Positions 1 to 9,000 of a stretch of 9,726 bases of DNA are shown here, piece by piece (position 1 is the stretch's first letter; every line of letters starts with the position of its first letter). The translations under genes and the position numbers were made by a program. The notes beneath the pieces were generated by a model. That model worked only from the letters and a program-made list of their open reading frames with translations. It had not been told where the DNA came from and did no database searches. The DNA comes from Pontiellaceae bacterium (GTDB taxonomy: Bacteria; Verrucomicrobiota; Kiritimatiellia; Kiritimatiellales; Pontiellaceae). The stretch lies in contig JAFGWS010000021.1 in the NCBI GenBank assembly GCA_016937035.1, positions 1 to 9,726 of the forward strand. Reading direction: 5' to 3'.

Positions 1-609
1 TCCGACGTTCACAAAGCCGGTGATATCGGAAACATTGGTATCCATCGTCAAGACGATCAGATGATCATCAATCACCTTCTGAACGCTGACCACCAGCGAA
101 ACCCCGGCTTTCTGATATTCCGTAATCGAAACCAGATTACGTCCGGCCGCCTTGGTCGACTCATACGGGATCTCGGTCTCGTTGCTGAGCGTTGCCATGT
201 TATTGGCACCCTTTTTTTCATCATTCAAGTCCGCATCAGAAACCTCGGAAGAGGTGACCACATTATACGGCTGACTGAGAATCCGTACGGTTCCCGCTCC
301 CTCCAGCGCCTCGATAACGGCATCAAAACTACCCGCAGAGGTATCCAGTTCATCGAAAAAGAGGCGTGCGGCCGAACTCAACGGCTGATCGGACATGGTG
401 GCCAACCCTGCTTGATTGACGGCAGATCCACCGCCGGGATCCCGCTGATAGGCGACGGCAAAATCAACATCCAGTTCGCCCGAATGCTGCCACTCCAACA
501 CACACGCCTCGATGCGCACCTGCGGCTTTTCTTTTTCACCTTCTTGAGCAAATATCGACGATGGCAACAGACACACGAACGCCGCCGCCCATCGCAACGA
601 AGTTTTCAA
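1..609 (-). CDS. Short secretin-domain protein (type II/III secretion secretin family), 3' end outside window
   Basis: Probable outer-membrane channel protein of the GspD/PilQ/YscC secretin family; 203 residues are visible and the frame stays open at the left edge. Residues 1-21 form a signal peptide: MKTS then R, a hydrophobic run, and a likely cut after SIFA. The secretin core follows at once: PQVRIEACVLEW (29-40), FDAVIEALEGAGTVRILSQP (about 95-114), ATLSNETEIPYE (139-150), then the Gly-rich turn and strands of YQKAGVSLVVSVQKV and HLIVLTMDTNVSDI. These match the usual order of the family: an Ile-Glu-Ala strand, an 'ilS-P' strand, an 'iPy' strand and a 'GV-L-V-P' strand. The N0-N3 domains that precede the core in most secretins are absent. 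TTG at 609 is preferred because AAGGA lies 8 bases upstream and gives a compact signal peptide. An in-frame ATG at 633 would add 8 residues but has no visible Shine-Dalgarno sequence. The gene follows a TPR lipoprotein, probably in one operon. The family call is by pattern recognition; the export system served is unknown. Confidence 0.8.
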   Translation of the reverse strand, partial: MKTSLRWAAAFVCLLPSSIFAQEGEKEKPQVRIEACVLEWQHSGELDVDFAVAYQRDPGGGSAVNQAGLATMSDQPLSSAARLFFDELDTSAGSFDAVIEALEGAGTVRILSQPYNVVTSSEVSDADLNDEKKGANNMATLSNETEIPYESTKAAGRNLVSITEYQKAGVSLVVSVQKVIDDHLIVLTMDTNVSDITGFVNVG

Positions 610-617
610 ATAGTCTA

Positions 618-622
618 TCCTT
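618..622 (-). promoter_or_regulatory. Ribosome binding site deciding the TTG start of the secretin gene
   Basis: On the minus strand AAGGA is followed by 8 bases and then TTG at 609-607. The spacing is standard. It lies inside the reading frame that an ATG start at 633 would give, and no comparable site precedes that ATG: the 18 bases before it are CTCCAGCG-like sequence and six T. This favours initiation at TTG. Confidence 0.5.
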
Positions 623-633
623 AATGCCGTCAT

Positions 634-661
634 AAAAAATCGCTGGAGCCGCTAGCGCTCC
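634..661 (-). other. Small hairpin plus T-tract at the lipoprotein/secretin gene junction
   Basis: Read on the minus strand, GGAGC (661-657) can pair with GCTCC (649-645) around the 7-base loop GCTAGCG. The loop region also contains the palindrome CGCTAGCG. Five bases later there is a run of six T (639-634). The lipoprotein stop codon TAG (654-652) lies in the loop. The stem is only 5 bp and the T-run does not abut it, so this is at best a weak terminator or attenuator that could lower expression of the secretin relative to the lipoprotein. It may also be chance. Confidence 0.3.
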
Positions 662-1602
662 CAATGCACCTCAACATCATACCCCACAATGTTGTACAAA
701 TTATCGTAACTGTCCGCTCGCGAGAGGAAGGTTTTTACTTCCCCGGGACCCAATGTTCCGATTTTTACATAATCCACATCCAGAACATTTGCGGCAACGT
801 CCTTATATACCACCTCAACCTCGACTCCGCGCAGCAGCTCGTTCCCCTGATTGCGAACGCTACCGGTCAGATTGTAAAACTGAATATCGCCACCGCTGTC
901 ACCGGACTGACTGCGCGACGTGTAGGTATGCAGCCCATAGACGCGTAAAGGACGACGCTTCACATCCATTTGCTCGAGAACTCCGGGCGTTAGCGGGATC
1001 GGATTCCCGTCCGCATCCAGAATCAGCTTACTGTTGCTCAGACTGCGTTCTTCGCGGGTAGAAGCAATTTGATTCGCTTTATAATAAGATTCAATCGCCT
1101 CATCATAATTCCCCAGTTTCCACTGGGTATCACCGATGGCCTCGAGTACACGTGAATCGGTCGGATGTTCCGCCAGCAAAGTAAAAAGTTCGTCCAGATC
1201 TGCCCGGGCCCCGACATCTGCCAGTTTTTTTGCGGCCGCAGGAGTTGCTTTCGACATCAGTAGATCGATCTTCCGCACATAATCCTCAACATCCGCGATA
1301 TATTGACCATGCGGATAGCGATCGAGGTAGTCCAGAAAAGTGATTCGGGCCTCGTGATATGCAGATGCCGAATAAAGGGCAACACCCTGCCGGAAGATAA
1401 TGTCCTGTCGGACCGGCGTTTCAGGATATTGATCCTGCAGCGCTTCATAACGCGCCGCAGCTACAATATATTCCTGATTATCAAATGCCCGCTCCGCCTC
1501 CTGTCGGCGTTCTCTGTATGGAAGATCGCTAAGCCATACGCATCCCGACAACATGAACGAGATCACCAAACACACAGAAAAAATGGACGAAAAACGAAAC
1601 AT
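652..1602 (-). CDS. TPR-repeat lipoprotein with C-terminal FxLYD-like domain; candidate secretin pilotin
   Basis: Predicted envelope lipoprotein of 316 residues. The N-terminus is a lipoprotein signal: FRF, a hydrophobic stretch, and a lipobox LSGC with the lipidated Cys at residue 21. Valine follows, not Asp, which by the E. coli +2 rule would suggest outer-membrane sorting. Residues about 30-118 resemble two BamD/YbgF-type TPR units (AERAFDNQEYIVAAARYEAL; RQGVALYSASAYHEARITFL). A clear TPR motif lies at about 152-180 (VLEAIGDTQWKLGNYDEAIE). After a linker, residues about 218-316 look like a beta-sandwich of the FxLYD type: LTGSVRNQGNELLRGVEVEV followed by IGTLGPGEVKTF. ATG at 1602 begins directly with the signal peptide; the Shine-Dalgarno sequence is weak (AGG, 5 bases upstream). 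The gene follows the rpoC terminator and precedes a secretin-core gene by 42 bases. Such lipoproteins serve as pilotins (PilF/PilW), Tad components (TadD) or assembly factors (BamD). I favour a partner of the adjacent secretin, but that is inference. A generic TPR lipoprotein is the alternative. Confidence 0.9.
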   Translation of the reverse strand: MFRFSSIFSVCLVISFMLSGCVWLSDLPYRERRQEAERAFDNQEYIVAAARYEALQDQYPETPVRQDIIFRQGVALYSASAYHEARITFLDYLDRYPHGQYIADVEDYVRKIDLLMSKATPAAAKKLADVGARADLDELFTLLAEHPTDSRVLEAIGDTQWKLGNYDEAIESYYKANQIASTREERSLSNSKLILDADGNPIPLTPGVLEQMDVKRRPLRVYGLHTYTSRSQSGDSGGDIQFYNLTGSVRNQGNELLRGVEVEVVYKDVAANVLDVDYVKIGTLGPGEVKTFLSRADSYDNLYNIVGYDVEVHWER

Positions 1603-1739
1603 AAGTACCTACGTTAACCAGTGGAGCGCTTATATCAAAGTGCTATACCCAGGGAAAGTCTAATCGAAATTTATCTTCACAACACCATCATCCTGTTGTT
1701 TTTCTGTCCTTTTGTCCTCACTCCCTACTGATCTATAAC

Positions 1740-1766
1740 AAAAAAGGCGCCCATCTGGACGCCTTT
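1740..1766 (-). terminator. Rho-independent terminator after rpoC
   Basis: On the minus strand AAAGGCGTCC (1766-1757) pairs with GGGCGCCTTT (1752-1743) around the loop AGAT, a 10-bp stem with one G-U wobble. The sequence then runs into six T (1745-1740, the first three also in the stem). The wobble would be an A-C mismatch if read from the plus strand, and no T-run follows on that strand, so it works for minus-strand transcription only. It starts 21 bases after the rpoC stop codon and marks the end of the rpoBC transcription unit. Confidence 0.92.
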
Positions 1767-1787
1767 CCTGGACAGCCTGTGCTGTTG

Positions 1788-4700
1788 TTAAGCCTCTTCG
1801 GAGTTATCCTGGAAGGCGAGCGGATCGCCACCGAGAACATCCTCAACAGAGATTTCTGCACCAAGCTTGACCGGTTTGATATCGCGATACATCGGGAATC
1901 CGGTACCCGCCGGAATCAGACGGCCCATGATTACGTTTTCCTTGAAACCGCGGAGCTGATCGACCATGCCGAACGTGGCGGCTTTTGTCAGAACACGCGT
2001 GGTATCCTGGAACGATGCCGCCGAAATAAACGACTCCGTTTCAAGCGCGGCCTTGGTAATACCGAGCAGCACCGGAGAGGCTTCCGCCGGACGACGCCCC
2101 TCGGCCTGCGCCTTTTGGTTGACTTCCTGGAAGGTCTGTTTTTCAACCTGCTCGCCCCAAAGAAACTCGGTGTCGCCGGGATCAGTAATCTTAACCTTAC
2201 GCAGCATCTGGCGAACGATCACCTCGATATGCTTGTCGTTGATTTCCACACCCTGAAGGCGATAAACCGCCTGCACTTCGTTCACGAGATATTCCTGCAG
2301 ATCCTGCGGCCCGCAGACTTCGAGCAGTTCCTGCGGCACAATCGGACCTTCCGTGAGTTGCTGCCCTTTGTGTACAAAGTCGCCGGGGAATACGATCACG
2401 TGCTTGTTCATCGGAATCAGGTGTTCTTCCTCGGCACCGGTAATGGTGTCTCGGACAATCAGCTTGCGCTTACCTTTGGCTATTCCGCCTAGTTCAACAA
2501 TACCTTCAATCTTGGCGATCTCTGCGGCTTCCTTCGGCGTACGGGCTTCAACAAGCTCGGCCACACGCGGAAGACCACCGGTAATATCCTTGGTACGAAC
2601 CGTTTTACGCGGCGTACGGGCAATGGTGTGCCCTGCGCTGATCGGCTCGCCTTCCTTGATCATCACCTGCGCACCGGCCGGGATGGAATAGAAACCCTTG
2701 TTGCCTTTGGCATCCACGATCACGATCTGCGGATGAAGATCTTCCTTATGCTCCATTACGGTAAGGCCTTCAACGCCGGTCGCTTCGTCGACCGTCTTCT
2801 GAACGGTAACCCCTTCAATGAAGTCGTTGAATTCGAGCGTACCTTCATGCTCAGACAGAATCGGAACGGAGTACGGATCCCATTCAACAAAGGTTTGCCC
2901 GGCCTTAACCGATCCGCCATCGTCCACAGAAACCAATGCACCAATCACGGTAGCGTAACGTTCAAGCTCGCGACCTTCATCGTCAACGATAATGATGTTA
3001 CCGTTTTTGTTCAGGACCACGTTTTTATCTTCAACCTTAACGGCGCGGACGTTTTCGTACTTAACTGTACCTTCGGACTTGGCCGTAACCTTCGGCTGCT
3101 TAAAGACGGAGCTGGCGGTACCACCAATATGGAAGGTACGCATGGTCAACTGCGTACCCGGCTCACCAATCGACTGCGCGGCAATAATGCCCACAGGCTG
3201 ACCGAGCTGCGCCGGCAGGCCGGTCGCCAGGTTTTTACCGTAGCATTTGGCGCAGACACCGCGACGGGATTCACACGTCAGCACACTGCGAATGAGAACC
3301 AGTTCAACACCGGCGCTTTCCACCTTGGCTGCGGAATATTTGTCGATCAGTTCACCGGCAGCCACGAGCACTTCGTCGGGCGAATGCGGGTTGCAGATGT
3401 CTTCTGCAGCCGTACGGCCGATGATGCGCTGTGCGAGCGAAACGAGTTCGTCGTCGCCCTCAGTAATGGCTGTAACTTCAATGCCGTTAAGCGTATGACA
3501 ATCTTCTTCGGTAATGATGATATCGTGCGAAACGTCGACCAGCTTACGGGTAAGGTACCCGGAGTCCGCCGTTTTAAGCGCGGTATCGGCCAACCCTTTA
3601 CGGGCACCGTGCGTCGAAATAAAGTATTCGAGAACGGAGAGACCTTCACGGAAGTTCGACAGGATAGGACGTTCAATAATTTCACCGGACGGTTTCGCCA
3701 TCAGGCCGCGCATACCGGCCAACTGACGAATCTGCTGGCGGCTACCACGAGCGCCGGAGTCCACCATCACGTAAACCGGATTAAGCTCGTCTTTCGACTG
3801 CACGTTCAATGGGTCATCGTTGTTCTCCAACACGCCGAACAGCTTGTTGGTCAGCTTGTCGTTGGTATCCGTCCAGATATCGATGATCATGTTGTAGCGC
3901 TCGCCCTCGGTAATCAAACCCTTGCGATGCTTGTTTTCGACCTCTTCGATTTCCCCACGCGCCTTGGCAATCATTTCGCCTTTATCCTGCGGAATGATCA
4001 TATCGCACAAGCCGATGGACATACCGGAACGGGTGGCATGCTCATAGCCCATGTTTTTGAGGGCATCGAGCACTCGGACGGTTTCGTTATGGCCGGAAAT
4101 TTCGTAGCACTGTTCAATCAGATTTCCAACCACCTTCTTCGTGGCGGTCTTGTTGATAAAGCCGAGCTCATCGGGCCACACTTCGTTAAAGAATACGCGA
4201 CCGACCGTGGTCAGAATCACAGAACGATCTTTGTCGCCGTTGCGGGTTTCGCGCCGATAATCCGGGTTGCGGTATCGGATACGATCATGCAGACGAACAA
4301 CGCCTTCGTCGTAAGCCGTGTGCACTTCGTTAATATCGCCCATAATCATCAGATGCTGATTCGTCGGCTTCTTGTTTTTCTTGCGCTCCATCAGATACGT
4401 CTGCGACTCAGAGGTCATGAAGTAACAACCCAGCGCGATATCCTGCGTGGGCGTTGTGACCGGCTTACCGCTCGACGGCGAAAAGATATTATTGCTCGCA
4501 AGCATCAGACTCTTGGATTCCACCTGCGCTTCCACTGAAAGCGGAACGTGCACAGCCATCTGGTCACCGTCAAAGTCGGCATTGTAGGCCGTACAAACTA
4601 ACGGATGGAGCTGAATGGCCGAACCTTCAATCAGAATCGGCTCAAACGATTGAATCGAAAGTCTATGCAGCGTCGGCGCACGGTTAAGCATCACCGTATG

Positions 4701-5966
4701 GCCGCGGGTGACCTGATCGAGAATATCCCAAACCACGTCTTCCTCGCGCTCAATCATACGCTTCGCGCTGCGAACCGTGTGCACAATACCGCGCTCTTTC
4801 AGGCGTCGGATAATAAAGGGTTCGAAAAGGACGAGCGCCATCTTTTTGGGCAGACCGCACTGGTTCAGCTTGAGCGTCGGGCCGACCACGATTACGGAAC
4901 GTCCGGAATAGTCAACGCGCTTACCGAGCAGATTCTGACGGAAACGGCCCTGCTTACCCTTGAGCATGTCGCTCAATGATTTCAGCGGACGATTGCCAGG
5001 ACCGGTTACCGCACGACCATGACGACCGTTATCAAACAACGCGTCGACCGACTGCTGCAGCATCCGTTTTTCGTTGCGAATAATCACTTCCGGCGTCTTC
5101 AGCGCCATCAGCGTACGCAGACGGTTGTTACGGTTGATGACGCGGCGGTACAGGTCGTTCAAGTCGGACGTCGCAAAGCGACCCCCTTCGAGCGGAACCA
5201 GCGGACGAAGATCCGGAGGAATCACCGGGAGCACTTCCATAATCATCCATTCCGGACGCGAGTTGCTCTTGATGAACCCTTCCATCAGCTTCATCTGGTT
5301 CACAAGCTTCTTGCGGGTCTGCTTGGAACGCGTGTTCATCATCGCTTCTTCGAGTTCCTGAAGCATCTTGACCGGATCAATCTGGGTTAGAAGCTCGCGG
5401 ATCCCTTCTGCGCCGATACGAGCCTTGAAGCTCTCTGCACCGTAGTTCAGAATGGCTTCGCGAAACTCCTCTTCGGAAAGCAGCTGCTTTTCCTTCAGCG
5501 GGGTTTCGCCCGGGTCCACTACGATATAGTTATCGTAGTAGAGGACGCGCTCGAGATTGCGCATGGTCATATCCAAAATCAGACCCATACGGCTCGGCGT
5601 AGCCTTGAAGAACCAGATGTGCGAGACCGGAACGGCCAACTCAATGTGCGCCATGCGCTCGCGTCGAACACGCGAAAGAGTGACTTCCACGCCGCAACGG
5701 TCGCAGATTACGCCCTTATGCTTAATGCGCTTGTACTTACCGCACGAACATTCCCAGTCTTTGGTTGGACCAAAGATCCGTTCACAGAACAGACCCCCCT
5801 TTTCGGGCTTGAATGTCCGGTAGTTAATGGTTTCGGGATTGCGGACCTCTCCGTGACTCCAGGAGCGGATGGCCTCCGGCGACGCGAGTGTGATGTTCGC
5901 GTAGTCGTGCTGCTCCTCCAGATTCATTCCAAAGATATCGGCAACGCTGCTTGACATGTTTTCCAC
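1788..5966 (-). CDS. rpoC: DNA-directed RNA polymerase subunit beta' (RpoC)
   Basis: Largest subunit of RNA polymerase. It supplies the catalytic metal site, the bridge helix and trigger loop, and half of the DNA clamp. At 1392 residues it is complete and near the E. coli length (1407). The N-terminal zinc site is at about residues 73-91 (C-x-C, then C-x2-C; WECSCGKY and [11 protein letters not shown]). The sigma-binding clamp coiled coil is at about 270-312 ([20 protein letters not shown]). The catalytic triad is in NADFDGDQM at about 462-470. The bridge-helix region runs from about 770 ([20 protein letters not shown]). The second zinc site uses Cys at about 822, 897, 904 and 907. The trigger loop ([14 protein letters not shown], from about 938) is interrupted by about 185 residues before [14 protein letters not shown], where E. 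coli carries SI3. The start is GTG at 5966, set by AGGAGGT 7 bases upstream; an internal ATG three codons on is too far from that site. The gene is 48 bases after rpoB, so it is co-transcribed, and a strong terminator follows. No missing key residue or frameshift was seen. Confidence 0.99.
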   Translation of the reverse strand: MENMSSSVADIFGMNLEEQHDYANITLASPEAIRSWSHGEVRNPETINYRTFKPEKGGLFCERIFGPTKDWECSCGKYKRIKHKGVICDRCGVEVTLSRVRRERMAHIELAVPVSHIWFFKATPSRMGLILDMTMRNLERVLYYDNYIVVDPGETPLKEKQLLSEEEFREAILNYGAESFKARIGAEGIRELLTQIDPVKMLQELEEAMMNTRSKQTRKKLVNQMKLMEGFIKSNSRPEWMIMEVLPVIPPDLRPLVPLEGGRFATSDLNDLYRRVINRNNRLRTLMALKTPEVIIRNEKRMLQQSVDALFDNGRHGRAVTGPGNRPLKSLSDMLKGKQGRFRQNLLGKRVDYSGRSVIVVGPTLKLNQCGLPKKMALVLFEPFIIRRLKERGIVHTVRSAKRMIEREEDVVWDILDQVTRGHTVMLNRAPTLHRLSIQSFEPILIEGSAIQLHPLVCTAYNADFDGDQMAVHVPLSVEAQVESKSLMLASNNIFSPSSGKPVTTPTQDIALGCYFMTSESQTYLMERKKNKKPTNQHLMIMGDINEVHTAYDEGVVRLHDRIRYRNPDYRRETRNGDKDRSVILTTVGRVFFNEVWPDELGFINKTATKKVVGNLIEQCYEISGHNETVRVLDALKNMGYEHATRSGMSIGLCDMIIPQDKGEMIAKARGEIEEVENKHRKGLITEGERYNMIIDIWTDTNDKLTNKLFGVLENNDDPLNVQSKDELNPVYVMVDSGARGSRQQIRQLAGMRGLMAKPSGEIIERPILSNFREGLSVLEYFISTHGARKGLADTALKTADSGYLTRKLVDVSHDIIITEEDCHTLNGIEVTAITEGDDELVSLAQRIIGRTAAEDICNPHSPDEVLVAAGELIDKYSAAKVESAGVELVLIRSVLTCESRRGVCAKCYGKNLATGLPAQLGQPVGIIAAQSIGEPGTQLTMRTFHIGGTASSVFKQPKVTAKSEGTVKYENVRAVKVEDKNVVLNKNGNIIIVDDEGRELERYATVIGALVSVDDGGSVKAGQTFVEWDPYSVPILSEHEGTLEFNDFIEGVTVQKTVDEATGVEGLTVMEHKEDLHPQIVIVDAKGNKGFYSIPAGAQVMIKEGEPISAGHTIARTPRKTVRTKDITGGLPRVAELVEARTPKEAAEIAKIEGIVELGGIAKGKRKLIVRDTITGAEEEHLIPMNKHVIVFPGDFVHKGQQLTEGPIVPQELLEVCGPQDLQEYLVNEVQAVYRLQGVEINDKHIEVIVRQMLRKVKITDPGDTEFLWGEQVEKQTFQEVNQKAQAEGRRPAEASPVLLGITKAALETESFISAASFQDTTRVLTKAATFGMVDQLRGFKENVIMGRLIPAGTGFPMYRDIKPVKLGAEISVEDVLGGDPLAFQDNSEEA

Positions 5967-5973
5967 GGGTATT

Positions 5974-5980
5974 ACCTCCT
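5974..5980 (-). promoter_or_regulatory. Consensus Shine-Dalgarno that fixes the GTG start of rpoC
   Basis: AGGAGGT on the minus strand, followed by 7 bases (AATACCC) and GTG at 5966. This is a full match to the anti-Shine-Dalgarno core at optimal spacing. The nearby ATG at 5957 would be 16 bases away, so it is not the start. Confidence 0.9.
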
Positions 5981-6014
5981 GCGGGCTATAAATAGTGATC
6001 GTGTAATGCGGGTG

Positions 6015-9000
6015 CTAGGTAGTGGGCAACGGTTCGCCGTCCTTGTTTTTCACCTGGAAGTTAAGGCCGAGGCCCTGCAATTCCTTGATCAAAACGTTGA
6101 ACGATTCCGGTCGGCCCGAGTCGAGGACGTTTTCGCCCTTCACAATGGCCTCGTACATCTTGGTACGACCGGCAATGTCGTCACTCTTCACCGTCAGGAT
6201 TTCCTGCAGCGCATGCGCCGCACCGTAAGCCTCGAGCGCCCACACTTCCATTTCCCCGAAGCGCTGGCCGCCGTACTGCGCCTTACCGCCGAGCGGCTGC
6301 TGCGTGACGAGCGAATAAGGACCAACCGCACGGGCATGGATCTTTTCGCTGACCAAGTGATGCAGCTTCAGGATATACATGACCCCCACAACGACGCGCT
6401 GTTCAAAGCGATCGCCGGTACGTCCGTCGTAAAGTTCGGTCTTGCCGTCTTCAGCAAGGCCTGCTTCACCGAGCATATCACGAATCTGCTGCTCTGAGAT
6501 ACCATCGAAAATCGGCGTGGCTGCATGAATACCGAGGTGCTTACAAGCCCAGCCCAGATGTGTTTCCAGAACCTGACCCACGTTCATACGAGAAGGTACA
6601 CCCAGCGGATTGAGAACAACGTCCACCGGAGTTCCGTCCGGAAGGAACGGCATATCCTCTTCCGACACGATACGGGAGATAACCCCCTTATTACCATGGC
6701 GTCCGGCCATTTTGTCACCCACAGAAAGCTTTTTCTTGGTGGCAATGTAAACCTTCACCGATTTCACGATACCGGCATCCATCTCCTCGCCGCTTCCGGC
6801 GCGATCCAGCGAACGATCTTTGTCTTCCTTCGCTTCGTTGAACTTGGTGCGGTATTCATCGATGATGCCCATGATCTTGATACGGATCGGACTCGGATCA
6901 ATTTCGACGTGCTCATAGTTCGCCGCCAGCTTACGCAGCAGCGTTTTGGTAATCTTACGATTAGCCGGGATGATAACGTCCTTGCTCTGCGCATTGACCA
7001 CATCCAGCGGAATCTTTTCGCCGAGCAGAATGTTCGAGAGCGATTCCGTCAGATCTTCCGTCAGCTGAGCTACCACGTCTTCATGGCGATCCTGAATTTC
7101 GCTCTGGAGCTTCTTCAGATCGGTCGGTTTGCTGCCGGCCGTTGCTGCGGTATTCTTTGCAGAAACCTTGACGTCCATTACAATCCCGTACGTTCCTGAA
7201 GGTGCTTTCAGCGACGTATCGCGAACATCCGCTGCCTTTTCACCAAAGATGGCGCGCAGCAGGCGCTCTTCCGGTGCCAGCTCGGTTTCGCTCTTCGGCG
7301 TAATCTTACCGACCAGAATATCGCCCGGCTTCACTTCAGCACCGACCTGAATGATCCCCTCGCGGTCGAGGTTTTTCAGGGCTTCTTCACCGACGTTGGG
7401 AATATCGCGGGTAATTTCTTCCGGGCCCAGCTTCGTATCGCGGGCACCGCATTCAAATTCTTCAATGTGGATCGAAGTGTAAACATCTTCGCGTACCAGC
7501 TTTTCGTTAATCAGAATCGCATCCTCGAAGTTATAGCCGCCCCACGGCATGAAGGCCACAACCGCATTCTTACCGAGTGCCAGTTCGCCCTGATCCGTTC
7601 CGGAACCATCGGCCAGTACATCACCGGCTTTAATCACCTGACCCGGCCGCACGAGCGGACGCTGATTCAGGCAGGTGCCTGCGTTGGAACGCATAAACTT
7701 ACGGAGCTTATAACTCTGATAATCCGACGCCGGAGCTTTCTTGGCGGGCATTTTCCCGTCCTTCGAAATCACGATGCGGTCAGCAGAAACATAAGCCACG
7801 ATGCCGTCATTCTTCGCTGTAATCAATACACGCGAGTCGCGCGCCAGACGCCCTTCAATACCGGAACCCACATACGGGCGTTCGGATTTCATCAGCGGAA
7901 CAGCCTGACGTTGCATGTTCGATCCCATCAACGCACGGTTTGCATCGTCGTGCTCAAGGAAAGGAATCAAACCGGCGGCAATCGACACCACCTGCTTCGG
8001 AGAAACGTCCATATACTCGACTCTCTCCGGCGCAACTTCAATAAAGTCGCCGCGCACACGAACCATCACACGATCATTAACGAAGCAGCTCTTTTCATCC
8101 AACGGCGCGTTGGCCTGTGCAATAACATAGCGTTCTTCCTCGTCCGCAGTCAGCCAATCGATATCTTTGGAAACCTTGCCGCCGGATACCTTGAGGTACG
8201 GCGTTACAATGAATCCGTATTCATTGACCTTCGCAAAAGTCGAGAGCGAGGAGATCAGACCAATGTTGGGCCCTTCCGGCGTTTCAATCGGGCAAATACG
8301 ACCATAGTGCGAACTGTGTACGTCGCGCACTTCAAAACCGGCGCGGTCACGATTCAGGCCGCCTGGTCCGAGCGCAGACAAACGTCGCTTGTGCGTGAGC
8401 TCGGAAAGCGGGTTGGTTTGGTCCATAAACTGAGACAGCTGGCTGCGGCCGAAGAAGTCTTTGATTACAGCAGACAGCGCCTTCGGATTGATCAGCTTCT
8501 GCGAAGAGAGGCGATCGACCGTCGTATCAAAGATGGTCATACGCTCTTTCACAAGGCGCTGAATACGGGCCAAGCCGACGCGGCACTGACCCTCAAGCAG
8601 TTCCCCAACCGTACGAATACGGCGGCTGCCCAAGTGGTCGATATCGTCGAGTGTGCCTTCGCCCTTGCGGACCATCAGCAGATAACGCAGGGCTTCAACC
8701 ACGTCTTCGACTTCCAGCGTCAGTGAATCGCTCTTAATCCCCAGCTTCTGCTGGATTTTATAGCGACCTACACGGCTCAGACTGAAACGGGCTTCATCAA
8801 AGAATAAACGCTTGATCATCTGGCGCGCGGACGCGGTCGTCGGCGGATCACCAGGGCGTAGTTTTTGATAGAGGTCTTTAAGCGCTTCGTCAACCGTACG
8901 GGTGGTGTCGGCCTGAACGCTCTTGAGGAAGAGGCCCTGATCCCAGGAAACATCCACCACAGAAATTTTCTTATATCCAGCCAGCTTCATGCGCTGGATC

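Noticed and set aside
61..624. A 187-codon plus-strand frame at the left end
   Set aside because: It is the in-phase antisense of the secretin gene. The minus-strand reading has a signal peptide and secretin motifs; the plus-strand one is rich in Arg, His and Ile with no domain pattern.
1629..1657. Possible promoter with TATAAG as -10 (1634-1629 on the minus strand)
   Set aside because: The hexamer 17 bases upstream is TTTCCC, a poor -35. An alternative TATAGC at 1647-1642 pairs with TTTCGA, which is also weak. Neither is good enough to call.
1679..1703. ACAACA/TGTTGT hairpin followed by T-run on the plus strand, terminator-like
   Set aside because: The stem is 6 bp and AT-leaning with a 9-base loop, and no plus-strand gene ends nearby, so a terminator role is not supported.
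2628..4538. A 636-codon open frame on the plus strand opposite rpoC
   Set aside because: Its codons are exact reverse complements of rpoC codons (same phase). It stays open because rpoC here avoids TTA, CTA and TCA, which are the complements of the stop codons. The translation shows no recognisable family features, while rpoC on the other strand is unmistakable.
8373..8456. Possible rifampicin-resistance changes in the beta pocket
   Set aside because: The positions corresponding to Asp516, His526 and Ser531 are all the usual residues, and the surrounding motif is intact.
7467..8726. A 419-codon open frame on the plus strand opposite rpoB
   Set aside because: It is in the same in-phase antisense register as the rpoC case and is explained by rpoB codon choice; there is no independent coding evidence.
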